Assembly: GCF_900109145.1 (NCBI RefSeq)
Contig: NZ_FNYY01000020.1
Coordinates: forward strand, 24,928-88,927
Length of the DNA: 64,000 bases
Direction of reading: 5' to 3'
From: Marinovum algicola
GTDB taxonomy: Bacteria > Pseudomonadota > Alphaproteobacteria > Rhodobacterales > Rhodobacteraceae
Positions 8,835-16,839 of the stretch are shown piece by piece. Below the pieces are notes generated by a model. It was not told the DNA's origin. It ran no database searches and was given only the letters and a program-made list of their open reading frames with translations. The position numbers and the translations under genes are program-made. Each line of letters starts with the position of its first letter. Positions within the stretch are counted from its first letter, which is position 1.

Positions 8835-10953
8835 TCCGTTTCCTTTCGGCTTTCGCGGGGGCGACATCACAGCCGAGGGCGGCGAGGATGTCCGCCGTGC
8901 CGTTGCGTGTTCCGACCTGTCCGGCCTTGTTCAGTTCCTTGATTTTCGCCTGTGCCTTCTGCCCGCTCAGGGCCAGCCGGTCGAAGGAGATGCCCTCCGG
9001 GTTGGCGATCTCCTCGTCGGTCATCGGCACTTCGGCAGGTTCGCCATTGGCGACGTTCGCGGCCTGGATAGCTTTCAGACCGGCCAGCTTGTCTACCTTG
9101 TCCTGAAGGACGGAGATGCTCTCGCGCAGGGCAGCGTTTTCGTTTCTGAGGGAAGCCACGGCTTCACCTATGGCGTTGCGGCCGATTGTGGGGACCACGG
9201 GCGGCGGTACCTTGGAGCGTTCGAGAAGCGTCGCTTCGGCATAGAACCTGATCTTCTTCGCCCGGATCGGTGGGTGTCCGGCGACGAAGACCAGGGCCTC
9301 GCTCTGGTCCATTTGCAGCAGCTCCTGCGGCAGCATGAGAGAGCGTTTCTGCTCGCTGTGGCTGATGGTCGTGCCCTTGCGGTTGGCGAGGTATTTGGAT
9401 TTGGACTCGCTGCGGGCCTCGACGCCATGGGTGCCGAGCCGTTCCGACAGGTTGCGCGCCTCTTTCACGCCCTTCGGGGTGAAGACGATGCTGACGCCGG
9501 AGTTGTCCATATAGGCATCGGCGCCGTCCTGGCCGTAGATGTCGGCCAGCTGGGCCGGGGTCTGGACGATGGTCAGCACCTTCATCCCGTAGCCCGCGAA
9601 ATAGCCGATGCCGCGTTTGAAGGCCGGAAGCTCGCCTACCGACGCGAACTCGTCCATGCAGAGCAGGATCTTGTATTTCAGCGCCGGATTGTGCTCGGGC
9701 AGCTCCTGCATGTTCGCATCGACGCAGGACTGGAAGAAGAGGTTCATCAGCGGCCCGAGGCGACCGAGGTTGTTGGGCGTGATGCCGACATAGATCGTCG
9801 TCCGCTTGCGGCGCAGATCGGCGAAGGCGAAGTCCGACGCGGCGGTCGCCCGATCGAGCATCGGGTTGGCGAAGAGACCGAGATTGGCGGTGATCGTGGA
9901 TTTCACGCTCTCGAAGGTGTTTTCGCTCTTCGACAGGAAGTCGTTGAGCGTCGCGACGGTCTGAAGCGACAGCCGACGCCCGGAGTCTTTCCTGCCCTCG
10001 ATCCGCTTCTGGAAGGTCTGGACGAAATCCGGGGTCAGGGTGAGCTGGCGGTAGATTTCCCCCAGGGTGAAGGGCCGTTCCGGCGTCTCGGCCAAATAGC
10101 CGCCGACGCCGACAAAGGCCGTCTGTGCCGCCCGGTCGAAGAACGGATCTTTCGAGGCCACCGGGATGAACAGGTCGGCCAGCCGCTGAAGATCCTCGAT
10201 CTGGTAATCGGTGCCGCGCCGGACCGTCGAGAGCGGGTTCCAGCGATGCGTGCGACCATCCGGATCGAGGGGATCGAACAGGAACACCTCTTGGCCCCCC
10301 GCCTTGCGGAAGCCCGCGGTCAGGGTCCAGTTCTCCTTCTTGATGTCCAGGACCACGGCGGAGTCCGGCCAGTTGAGGAGGTTCGGGATCACCACGCCGA
10401 CGCCCTTGCCGGACCGGGTCGGGGCATAGAGCAGGACGTGTTCGTCCCCGCCATACATCAGCAGGTTCTTGGGGGTCAGATGCCCGGCCTTCTGGATCTT
10501 GACCGCGCCGCCTTGCTCGATTGCCCGACCCCATTTGTCGACCCGCTTGCCATAGTGGCTGGTGGGCAGGGAGCCAGTGAAACCCGCGATCAGACCGGCT
10601 TTCGACCGCATACCCGCCTGCCGGATGTCGCGGGCGCGTGCAAACTCGGCGCGGCCATGCACGTCAGGCTTCGGCTGCGCTTTCAGGATGGCGGCGGCGA
10701 TGACGATGGTCGGCAGCAGCCCGGCATAGCCGGAGAGCTTGATCCATTTGACCGTCTCGGGCTCGGTGTATCCGGCCAGTGCTGCTTGCGGCCAAAGCAG
10801 CAGATCGCGGGGCAGGTGGAGCGGAACCTTCAGCCCCCATTGCATGACATAGGCGGCGGTGACGAGCCCACCGGCCACGGCAAAGACCACCGCGGCCGAG
10901 ATCGCGGCAGCCCGTGCGGGGGTGCCAAGGCGATGCCAGTTCTGGACGATCAT
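8827..10953 (-). CDS. virD4: VirD4/TraG type IV coupling protein
   Basis: Coupling proteins are inner-membrane ATPases that bring the relaxase-DNA complex to the T4SS. The 708-residue length is normal for the family. Two N-terminal membrane helices (about 15-35 and 72-90) precede a P-loop APTRSGKG at 177-184 and a Walker B in LLCMDEFASVGEL. The protein starts four bases inside the virB11 gene (ATGA-type overlap), which shows translational coupling, and its stop overlaps the LPD7-type gene. It sits at the end of the virB operon, as in many alphaproteobacterial plasmids. Confidence 0.95.
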   Translation of the reverse strand: MIVQNWHRLGTPARAAAISAAVVFAVAGGLVTAAYVMQWGLKVPLHLPRDLLLWPQAALAGYTEPETVKWIKLSGYAGLLPTIVIAAAILKAQPKPDVHGRAEFARARDIRQAGMRSKAGLIAGFTGSLPTSHYGKRVDKWGRAIEQGGAVKIQKAGHLTPKNLLMYGGDEHVLLYAPTRSGKGVGVVIPNLLNWPDSAVVLDIKKENWTLTAGFRKAGGQEVFLFDPLDPDGRTHRWNPLSTVRRGTDYQIEDLQRLADLFIPVASKDPFFDRAAQTAFVGVGGYLAETPERPFTLGEIYRQLTLTPDFVQTFQKRIEGRKDSGRRLSLQTVATLNDFLSKSENTFESVKSTITANLGLFANPMLDRATAASDFAFADLRRKRTTIYVGITPNNLGRLGPLMNLFFQSCVDANMQELPEHNPALKYKILLCMDEFASVGELPAFKRGIGYFAGYGMKVLTIVQTPAQLADIYGQDGADAYMDNSGVSIVFTPKGVKEARNLSERLGTHGVEARSESKSKYLANRKGTTISHSEQKRSLMLPQELLQMDQSEALVFVAGHPPIRAKKIRFYAEATLLERSKVPPPVVPTIGRNAIGEAVASLRNENAALRESISVLQDKVDKLAGLKAIQAANVANGEPAEVPMTDEEIANPEGISFDRLALSGQKAQAKIKELNKAGQVGTRNGTADILAALGCDVAPAKAERKRNA

Positions 10954-11987
10954 GCGGCATCCCCCAGCTTCCTGCGGGGATCGAAATAGACCTCGGTGAC
11001 CCTGCGCCCGGCGGCGGTCTTTCTGATCTGCACGACCACGTCGACCATCTGGTAGAGCATGTCCTTGATCTCATCGCGCTTGAGGTCACGCCCCGCCTCG
11101 CTTTCCTTCACCAGAAGGGCCAGCTGCTCGAAGGCGAGCTTGGCGGAGTCGGCGTGGATAGTGGTGATCGACCCGCCATGCCCGGTGTTGACGTTGCGCA
11201 GGTAGTAGAAGGCCGATGCGTCGCGAAGCTCCTGCAGGAAGATGCGGTCGGGCCGCATCCGGAGCGCGCTTTCCAGCAGGCCGCGGGCCGTGACCCTGGC
11301 CTCACCCTGACCACCCTTGGAATAGATCATCCGCACCACGTTGGGCTGCGGAAGCTCCAGCTCGACGGTGTCCTCGATGGTGATCAGCCGCTCCTCGGTC
11401 GGGATCAGCGGGATCAGCGCCTTCGAGAAGGTCGTCTTGCCCGATCCGGTGGAGCCCGAGACGAGGATGTTCTTCTTCGCCAGAACGGCGGCGTGCAGGA
11501 AGGTCTTCCAGTCGCCGCCGCGGTGATGGTCTAGGAGGGCTTCATCTTCGTCTGACAGGGCGGAGGGGGCGTTGCTGACGCCCTCGAACATGCCCTGACC
11601 CAAAAGCTCGTCTAGCGTGAAGGTCCGCTGCGCCGGTTTGCGGATGGTGATGCTGACCGTGCCCGCCGGGACGGCAGGCGGCAGCACGATCTGGATGCGC
11701 TCGCCCTGCGGCAGGGAGCCGGAGAGGAGCGGTGTCGTCTCGTTGACCTTCTGCCGCGAGAACGTGCCCACGGTCGCGACGAGGCCGGTCAGGAAGGCAT
11801 AGGTCAGGTCGGGCAGCTCGACCTGCTCCCATGTCCCTTGGGCATATTCGACGAAGACCTCGCCGGGGCGATTGATGCAGATTTCCAGAACGTCGTGGCG
11901 CTCTAAGAAGGGCGATAGCGGGGCCAGGTGAGAGGCCAGCGCCGGGGGCACGGGCCTGTCTTGCGGCGGGATGTTCCTCTCCATCAT
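10950..11987 (-). CDS. virB11: VirB11 T4SS ATPase
   Basis: VirB11 is the hexameric cytoplasmic ATPase that switches the channel between pilus assembly and DNA export. Visible motifs are Walker A GSTGSGKT at 178-185, the Asp box ITIEDTVEL, the Walker B-like RIFLQELRD and the His box GHGGSITTIHA. Their order and the 345-residue length match the family. The start overlaps the virB10 stop (ATGA) and the end overlaps virD4, so the genes are co-translated. Confidence 0.97.
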   Translation of the reverse strand: MMERNIPPQDRPVPPALASHLAPLSPFLERHDVLEICINRPGEVFVEYAQGTWEQVELPDLTYAFLTGLVATVGTFSRQKVNETTPLLSGSLPQGERIQIVLPPAVPAGTVSITIRKPAQRTFTLDELLGQGMFEGVSNAPSALSDEDEALLDHHRGGDWKTFLHAAVLAKKNILVSGSTGSGKTTFSKALIPLIPTEERLITIEDTVELELPQPNVVRMIYSKGGQGEARVTARGLLESALRMRPDRIFLQELRDASAFYYLRNVNTGHGGSITTIHADSAKLAFEQLALLVKESEAGRDLKRDEIKDMLYQMVDVVVQIRKTAAGRRVTEVYFDPRRKLGDAA

Positions 11988-13156
11988 TTCAGCCGGTAGA
12001 CGCCGGAGAAATCGAGATCGCGGGCCACCATGACCGATACCTCTTCGCCCTGGTTCTTCCGCAGGATCACGGGCACGTCGATGGTGTTTTCCAGTTCCGT
12101 CTGGGCGAGGCTGCGCGCCGCCGCGCGGGAGTTCTCGTAAGAGTCATCATCGCCATCGCCGGAGGTGGTGGCGATGATCAGGGCATCGTCGATGATCGAC
12201 AGCATCATCGTGCCGCCGAAGCGGGTCCAGAACTGGGTGTCGATGTCGCCATCGAAGCCGGTACGACCAAGGGCATCGGCACCGGGAGAGCCCAGGTTCA
12301 CGATCACGCCGTTGGGTGTTTCGGCACGGGTCCAGATCACGAAGAGGCGCTTGCGGCCCCGCTGCATCCCGCCCTTGTACTCGCCGACGATACGGGTGCC
12401 GCGATCCAGCAGGATCACCGCGCCCGTGGTCGAATAGATATCGTCGGTCACGGTGCAGCGGACCATGCCGGGAGCCGTCGAGTCCATTGCTGTGTCGAGC
12501 GAGCAGGGGATCGTCGTGCCCTGCGTCACCGTCAGGTTGGGATGGGCGAGGACGGTGGCCTTTTCCGACTGCCGGTCGTTGGTGACCAGTTCAGCCGCGA
12601 GCCCGTTCAGCTTGCCGCCCGCGCCCTCGGTCGAGCCGCCAAAGAGATTGGCCCCGTCATCAGTGCCTGCCTGCGCCGCCGATCCGGCAAGCCCCGTGAT
12701 ATTGCCCTGATAGGCCATGACAGGCGCGCGTTTTGAGGACTCGTAAAGCTGTTCGGCCTCGTTCGGTTCCGTCGGAGTCAGTTGTTCTTCCCGGCGCACG
12801 CGCTCGATTGGGCCGACGGGTGCATCGGGTTCGGGGGCGGCCTCCTCTGGCTGGTCTTGCTGTTCCTGCTCTCGGGGCAGTTCCGCAGGCTCGAAATTCT
12901 GCCCGGGCCGGATCGTGGTCTGCTGGCGCTCTGTTTCTTCGGGCGGCGCAGGCTCTTCGTCGGAGGGCCATTGGAGGAGGGCCATCGTGCCGAGGAAGAC
13001 CAGGCCAGCGGCCACGAGGAATTTCTTGTTCTTCTCGTTCAGCCCGGAGGATTTCGCGCTGATGATCGAGGAGATGCCACGCTCGCCTTCGATGCCGTCC
13101 TCAATGGGTTCGGGTGCACCGTCCTGCGGTGCTTGCTCTTCAGTCGTCATGATCAC
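11984..13156 (-). CDS. virB10: VirB10 T4SS core protein
   Basis: VirB10 spans both membranes and transmits the energy state of the ATPases to the outer-membrane pore. The 390-residue protein has a short cytoplasmic part, one membrane helix at about 46-63, a long Pro/Glu/Gln-rich periplasmic linker to about residue 130, and the C-terminal beta domain characteristic of VirB10/TrbI (for example RGTRIVGEYKGG, RLFVIWTRAETPNGV and GGTMMLSIIDDA). It overlaps virB9 upstream and virB11 downstream by four bases each. Confidence 0.96.
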   Translation of the reverse strand: MIMTTEEQAPQDGAPEPIEDGIEGERGISSIISAKSSGLNEKNKKFLVAAGLVFLGTMALLQWPSDEEPAPPEETERQQTTIRPGQNFEPAELPREQEQQDQPEEAAPEPDAPVGPIERVRREEQLTPTEPNEAEQLYESSKRAPVMAYQGNITGLAGSAAQAGTDDGANLFGGSTEGAGGKLNGLAAELVTNDRQSEKATVLAHPNLTVTQGTTIPCSLDTAMDSTAPGMVRCTVTDDIYSTTGAVILLDRGTRIVGEYKGGMQRGRKRLFVIWTRAETPNGVIVNLGSPGADALGRTGFDGDIDTQFWTRFGGTMMLSIIDDALIIATTSGDGDDDSYENSRAAARSLAQTELENTIDVPVILRKNQGEEVSVMVARDLDFSGVYRLK

Positions 13157-14004
13157 TGTCCGATGATTTCGCGCTGCACGGAGCGGTTGGTGGTGCCGGT
13201 GCCGGTGTAGCCACCAGACGAAGATCCCAGCCCCATGTTGTAGATGGCGGTGACCTGGTTCCCGAGGCGCAGGCGCATTTCGGGGGCCACGTCATGCACG
13301 ATGATCTGGTTCTTGCGGACGGTGGTGTTCGCCATGCGCTCGGTGCCGGTGCTGTCCACGACAAAGACCGAGGGCATCCGGTTCATCCGCGAGAAGGTCA
13401 GAACCGTCATCTCCCCGTTGTCGTAGGCTTGTGACGGCTGGAGGTCATGCGACCCGGCGACCAGATAGCGCCAGTTCTTCGAGCCTGAAGTTGCTACGGA
13501 TCCAGCCAGCCTTGCCTTGGCGGCCTCTTCCTGCGCCCGTGCTTTCTGGTCTGCGGCTTCTGCGCGGCGGCGGTTGGCCTCGTCGGTCGGATAGGCGAAC
13601 CTGATCTGGAAGTAGACATCCTTGGAGTTGTTGGTGATCGCGCCGTCCCTGACGATCAGCTCGAAGGAGTAGGTCCGGGTGGTGCCGTCCTCGCGCATGG
13701 TCGCGATCTGGAGATTGGTCGGCGGGTTGGCCTCGCGCGGCTTGAGGTAGAGGATATTGCCGCGTGGCACGATCTCCCAGGCGACGGTGTCACCGCTGCC
13801 CACGTCGATGATTTCCTCGGTCTGGGCAAAGACGACCTGCACGGAGGTCCGCAGGGTGCCGACGACACGGACCACGTCCCATTCGTTGTAGCTGACGGAC
13901 CGGACGCGGCTGTCGGAGCGCGACGGGTTCGGGATGTCGAGCGCCAGAGCAGGCGCGGCGGCGGTGAGCGCCAGACAGGTGATGAGGGCTGCACGCAGGA
14001 TCAT
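13153..14004 (-). CDS. virB9: VirB9 T4SS outer-membrane core protein
   Basis: VirB9 forms the outer-membrane ring of the core complex with VirB7 and VirB10. A cleavable signal peptide ends near ALA at residue 21. The N-terminal domain contains a VQVVFAQTEEI...VAWEI pattern typical of VirB9/CagX, and the C-terminal domain has PSVFVVDSTG and MRLRLGNQVTAIYN. The length (283 aa) is usual. It overlaps virB8 (ATGA) and virB10, in the conserved order B8-B9-B10-B11. Confidence 0.96.
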   Translation of the reverse strand: MILRAALITCLALTAAAPALALDIPNPSRSDSRVRSVSYNEWDVVRVVGTLRTSVQVVFAQTEEIIDVGSGDTVAWEIVPRGNILYLKPREANPPTNLQIATMREDGTTRTYSFELIVRDGAITNNSKDVYFQIRFAYPTDEANRRRAEAADQKARAQEEAAKARLAGSVATSGSKNWRYLVAGSHDLQPSQAYDNGEMTVLTFSRMNRMPSVFVVDSTGTERMANTTVRKNQIIVHDVAPEMRLRLGNQVTAIYNMGLGSSSGGYTGTGTTNRSVQREIIGQ

Positions 14005-14687
14005 TCCGTCACCTCCGGGTCGGCCCGATAGCTGCTGACGATGAAGCCCAAAGGATTGATCGTGCGATCCTCGGTGCTGATCTCCGCATCGGCGTCGAAG
14101 TCGAAGCCGATGGTCGAGACCCAGAGGCTTTGCGTCGTCAGGTTTTCGCGCTCGTTGGTCTCGGTCTTGTAGAACCGGACCTGTGCCAGCCCGTCATTCA
14201 GGAAGGAGATCGAGCGGATCTTGATCTCTGCCTTGGTGTCGGTGCCATAGGCGTATTGCGGGCTCTTGGGGTTGGAGCCGTTGTAATAGGTCGAGAAGCG
14301 CGCCTGTTCTTCGGGCGAGGACATCAGCGTCACCTCGTGGAAGATCGCTTCCCGTTCGGCATAGGTGTAGCCCTCGCGCTCGCGGACATAGCGGGCCAGG
14401 AAATAACGCGTGACGGCCTCGTCATAGGTGTTTTCACCGTCGCTGAGCCGGGTCATGACCTCGGGCACGCCGCTGGCCTGATCGACCCGGATGACGAAGG
14501 GCACCACTTCCTTCAGCGGGGCCATGAAGCCAACAGCGGCCACGCTGGTCAACGCCATGACGCTGGCGGCACCGGCGATGATCCAGGCCGTCCGCTTGGA
14601 GCGTTCGGCGGCAAGGCGGCTGTCGTAGTCGAAGCTGCGGGCCTCCTTCAGGTAGGCGGCAAGGTCCTTGTCCTGCGATACCGTCAT
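14001..14687 (-). CDS. virB8: VirB8 T4SS assembly protein
   Basis: VirB8 is a bitopic inner-membrane protein needed to assemble the channel. I chose the ATG at 14687 because it overlaps the stop of the upstream lipoprotein gene (ATGA) and gives the normal 228-residue length; a longer frame extends upstream but runs into that gene. The protein has one membrane helix at about 33-55 and then a periplasmic NTF2-like domain. That domain contains VPFVIRVDQASG and a region ending in SLWVSTIGFDF, both recognisable VirB8 features. Confidence 0.95.
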   Translation of the reverse strand: MTVSQDKDLAAYLKEARSFDYDSRLAAERSKRTAWIIAGAASVMALTSVAAVGFMAPLKEVVPFVIRVDQASGVPEVMTRLSDGENTYDEAVTRYFLARYVREREGYTYAEREAIFHEVTLMSSPEEQARFSTYYNGSNPKSPQYAYGTDTKAEIKIRSISFLNDGLAQVRFYKTETNERENLTTQSLWVSTIGFDFDADAEISTEDRTINPLGFIVSSYRADPEVTE

Positions 14688-14884
14688 GCGTCGTCCCCCT
14701 CCCGCGTGTCCGCGATCTGGGGCGTGACGCCGATTTCCTTCTGCTTTTCGAGGACGGCGGCCTGATAGTCCCACTTGGTCGGGTTCAGTGGCCGGACGAC
14801 CGAGCCTTTCACATCCGGCAGCGGCGTCGTCGTGGCGCAGGCCGAAATGCTGAGGACGGCCATCAGGAGGACAAGTTTCTTCAT
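14684..14884 (-). CDS. virB7: Small VirB7-like lipoprotein
   Basis: The 66-residue product begins MKKLVLLMAVLSISAC. This is a lipoprotein signal peptide with cysteine 16 as the lipidation site (lipobox ISAC). VirB7 lipoproteins anchor VirB9 in the outer membrane and are too short and variable for firm homology. The call rests on size, lipobox and position immediately before virB8. Its stop overlaps the virB8 start. Confidence 0.75.
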   Translation of the reverse strand: MKKLVLLMAVLSISACATTTPLPDVKGSVVRPLNPTKWDYQAAVLEKQKEIGVTPQIADTREGDDA

Positions 14885-14930
14885 CGTGTAACCTTGGAGT
14901 CTAATCGTGGAAGAGGTGGATTTGTCCGCC

Positions 14931-15824
14931 TCAGCTCTGTCGTGTCGCGGAGCCACCGGAGGGGGGCGTGCTGCCTCCCTGCCGGGGTGCCGCATTTCCC
15001 AGAAGCTTCCGCTCCACGAAGCGCTGCGCGGCGCCGGTCGAGGCACCGGCCCCGGCGCTCAGCGCCGCCGCGATGGAGGGAAGCAGGAAGAAGAAGATCG
15101 TGCCGCAGAACATCGCGACCATGAAGGCTGAGATCGAGGCCGCCCCATCGTTGACATTGAAGCTGGTGTAGACGTCCGCAACGAATGCCGTGATCGTCAT
15201 CATGAGTACTGTCACCAGAAGCTTCAGCAGCGCGAAGTTCAGCGACTGGCCCAACCAGGCAAAGAACCAGCCGCGCGTGACATCGAAGAGAGCGAAGGCG
15301 ACGAAGAGCGGGCCGATGGCCGCCATGAGCGCCAACCCGAAATGAACGATTAAACTGACCACGAACGCCAAGGCAGCAAAAGGCACCGCGATGAGGATGA
15401 GAACGATGGACAGCACGTAGCCGTAGATGGAGCCGGCAAGGCCTGATCCATAGTGCTCTTGAACCTCGAGGCTCAGTTTGCCCGCCATTGCCATGACGGG
15501 ATCGGAGGGCAGGTCGGTCGATCCGCCGGTCAGCGTTTCCACGAAATCGGGGATGCCGTTGAGGATCGTGTCCCCGACCCAGGACGAGTAATCGCCGGCG
15601 CTGGACACGAGGGTCCAGATGATCGCCAGTTTTACGCCGCGCAGGGTGAAATCCATCAGCGGTTCGTGGATGGAACCACGGATAATCGCCCAGCCATAAA
15701 GAAACAGGTAGATCGTCAGGGCCGTCGTCAGCGGTGCAGACAGCTCGGAAGAGATGGTGCTGCTGATGTCGTTCATCTTGTCGGTGAGACTGTCAGCAAA
15801 ATTGTCGTAGAGCGCTTGCAGCAT
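14931..15824 (-). CDS. virB6: VirB6/TrbL polytopic T4SS membrane protein
   Basis: VirB6 is the polytopic inner-membrane component that contacts the DNA substrate. The ATG at 15824 (MLQALYDNF) gives a 297-residue protein; a longer open frame upstream overlaps eexN and is not protein-like. At least five hydrophobic helices are visible (for example around TALTIYLFLYGWAII and IVLILIAVPFAALAFVV), separated by a central loop. The tail is rich in Gly/Ser/Pro. The features and position fit VirB6. Confidence 0.92.
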   Translation of the reverse strand: MLQALYDNFADSLTDKMNDISSTISSELSAPLTTALTIYLFLYGWAIIRGSIHEPLMDFTLRGVKLAIIWTLVSSAGDYSSWVGDTILNGIPDFVETLTGGSTDLPSDPVMAMAGKLSLEVQEHYGSGLAGSIYGYVLSIVLILIAVPFAALAFVVSLIVHFGLALMAAIGPLFVAFALFDVTRGWFFAWLGQSLNFALLKLLVTVLMMTITAFVADVYTSFNVNDGAASISAFMVAMFCGTIFFFLLPSIAAALSAGAGASTGAAQRFVERKLLGNAAPRQGGSTPPSGGSATRQS

Positions 15825-15849
15825 GGTGGCGGTCCTTCCGTGTCCCGGT

Positions 15850-16113
15850 TCAGTCGAACGACGGGTCCCCGAATGTCTTTTGGAAGCCTTCGCGATACTG
15901 GTCTCGCTGGGCCTGCTGCTCCGCCAAATCAGCATTGACGCAATTCGCTTCCTCTGATGCGCGATCAGAGACTTCGCAGGATTCCAACATCGCGGCCCGC
16001 TCGACGGGATTGGCGGTGAAGTAGTCGACCGTGTGGTTCTCGGCCTCTTCCTTGCAGCCCGCGAGAAACGCAGAAGCCGCAAGAGTGATGATCAGGGGAA
16101 GGGGCAGGTGCAT
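15850..16113 (-). CDS. eexN: EexN family entry-exclusion lipoprotein
   Basis: The product is an 87-residue lipoprotein: a hydrophobic signal with lipobox LAGC (Cys20), then the EexN pattern HTVDYFTANPVERAAMLESC...NCVNA. In IncN-type plasmids EexN reduces entry of a related plasmid into a cell that already carries one. It lies between virB5 and virB6, the usual place for eex genes in VirB-type operons. The function here is inferred from family and position. Confidence 0.85.
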   Translation of the reverse strand: MHLPLPLIITLAASAFLAGCKEEAENHTVDYFTANPVERAAMLESCEVSDRASEEANCVNADLAEQQAQRDQYREGFQKTFGDPSFD

Positions 16114-16122
16114 GGTGTCTCC

Positions 16123-16839
16123 TCAGAAGTTGTCGTCGCCGTAGATGCTGGTGAAGGCCGCGCTTTCCTTGGCGCGGCGTTGCGCGGCGACTTCGGTCTG
16201 GCGCTGCTCTTCCACCTGTCGCTGCGCCTGCTGGAGCATGGCGAGGCCCTGAATACGGTTGGTGTCGTTCTGGAGCATGGCCTGTTCCACCGCGATCCGG
16301 GCGTTCAGGGCGTCCACCTCCTTCTGCGTGGAAACGGTGCCGATCTTGCTGCGCAGTTGCTCAAGCCCTGCCAGCCGGTCATCCGACAGCGTCACGATCC
16401 GGTCGCCGACAGCGGTGTCGCGGGCCGACTGGTTGCGGATGCGGTCCAGTTCGCTCTGGTAGAAATCGTCCGCGTCGATGTTGGCCCCAACCAGCGCAGA
16501 GAAGTCGGCCGCGTCCTGCGCCTTGCCTGCCAGATCGCCGAGGTCATCGAGGTCAATGTCGAAGTCGCTGGCAATCTGCATGGCATCCGGCCCGAGCAGT
16601 TCGCGGACATCGGGCGAGTTCAGGGCACTGACGATGGAATCCATGTCGGTCAGGCCGTTGATCGAGGCATAGAGCGCCTTGGCCTGTTCCAGCTCTTCGA
16701 CCATCTGGGCGATTTCCTTGACGAACTCGGCCTTGGCATTGGCGATGGCGGTGTTGTCGACCACGGGTACGCCTTGCGCATGGGCCGTGGCCGAGAGGGA
16801 GAACGCCAGCGCTGCGGCTGGCATGAGAAGCCTTGTCAT
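16123..16839 (-). CDS. virB5: VirB5 pilus-tip protein
   Basis: VirB5 is a minor pilus component thought to act in host-cell contact. The 238-residue protein has a signal peptide ending at AHA (residue 21), then long amphipathic helices (GIn/Glu/Ala-rich, for example VEQAMLQNDTNRIQGLAM) as in the VirB5/TrbJ helical bundle. It starts inside the virB4 stop codon (ATGA overlap), so the two are translationally coupled. Confidence 0.9.
   Translation of the reverse strand: MTRLLMPAAALAFSLSATAHAQGVPVVDNTAIANAKAEFVKEIAQMVEELEQAKALYASINGLTDMDSIVSALNSPDVRELLGPDAMQIASDFDIDLDDLGDLAGKAQDAADFSALVGANIDADDFYQSELDRIRNQSARDTAVGDRIVTLSDDRLAGLEQLRSKIGTVSTQKEVDALNARIAVEQAMLQNDTNRIQGLAMLQQAQRQVEEQRQTEVAAQRRAKESAAFTSIYGDDNF

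Noticed and set aside
8803..10989. 728-codon plus-strand open frame opposite virD4
   Set aside because: It is a shadow of the high-GC virD4 coding sequence; composition is Gly/Arg/Leu-rich without motifs, and the minus-strand gene is unambiguous.
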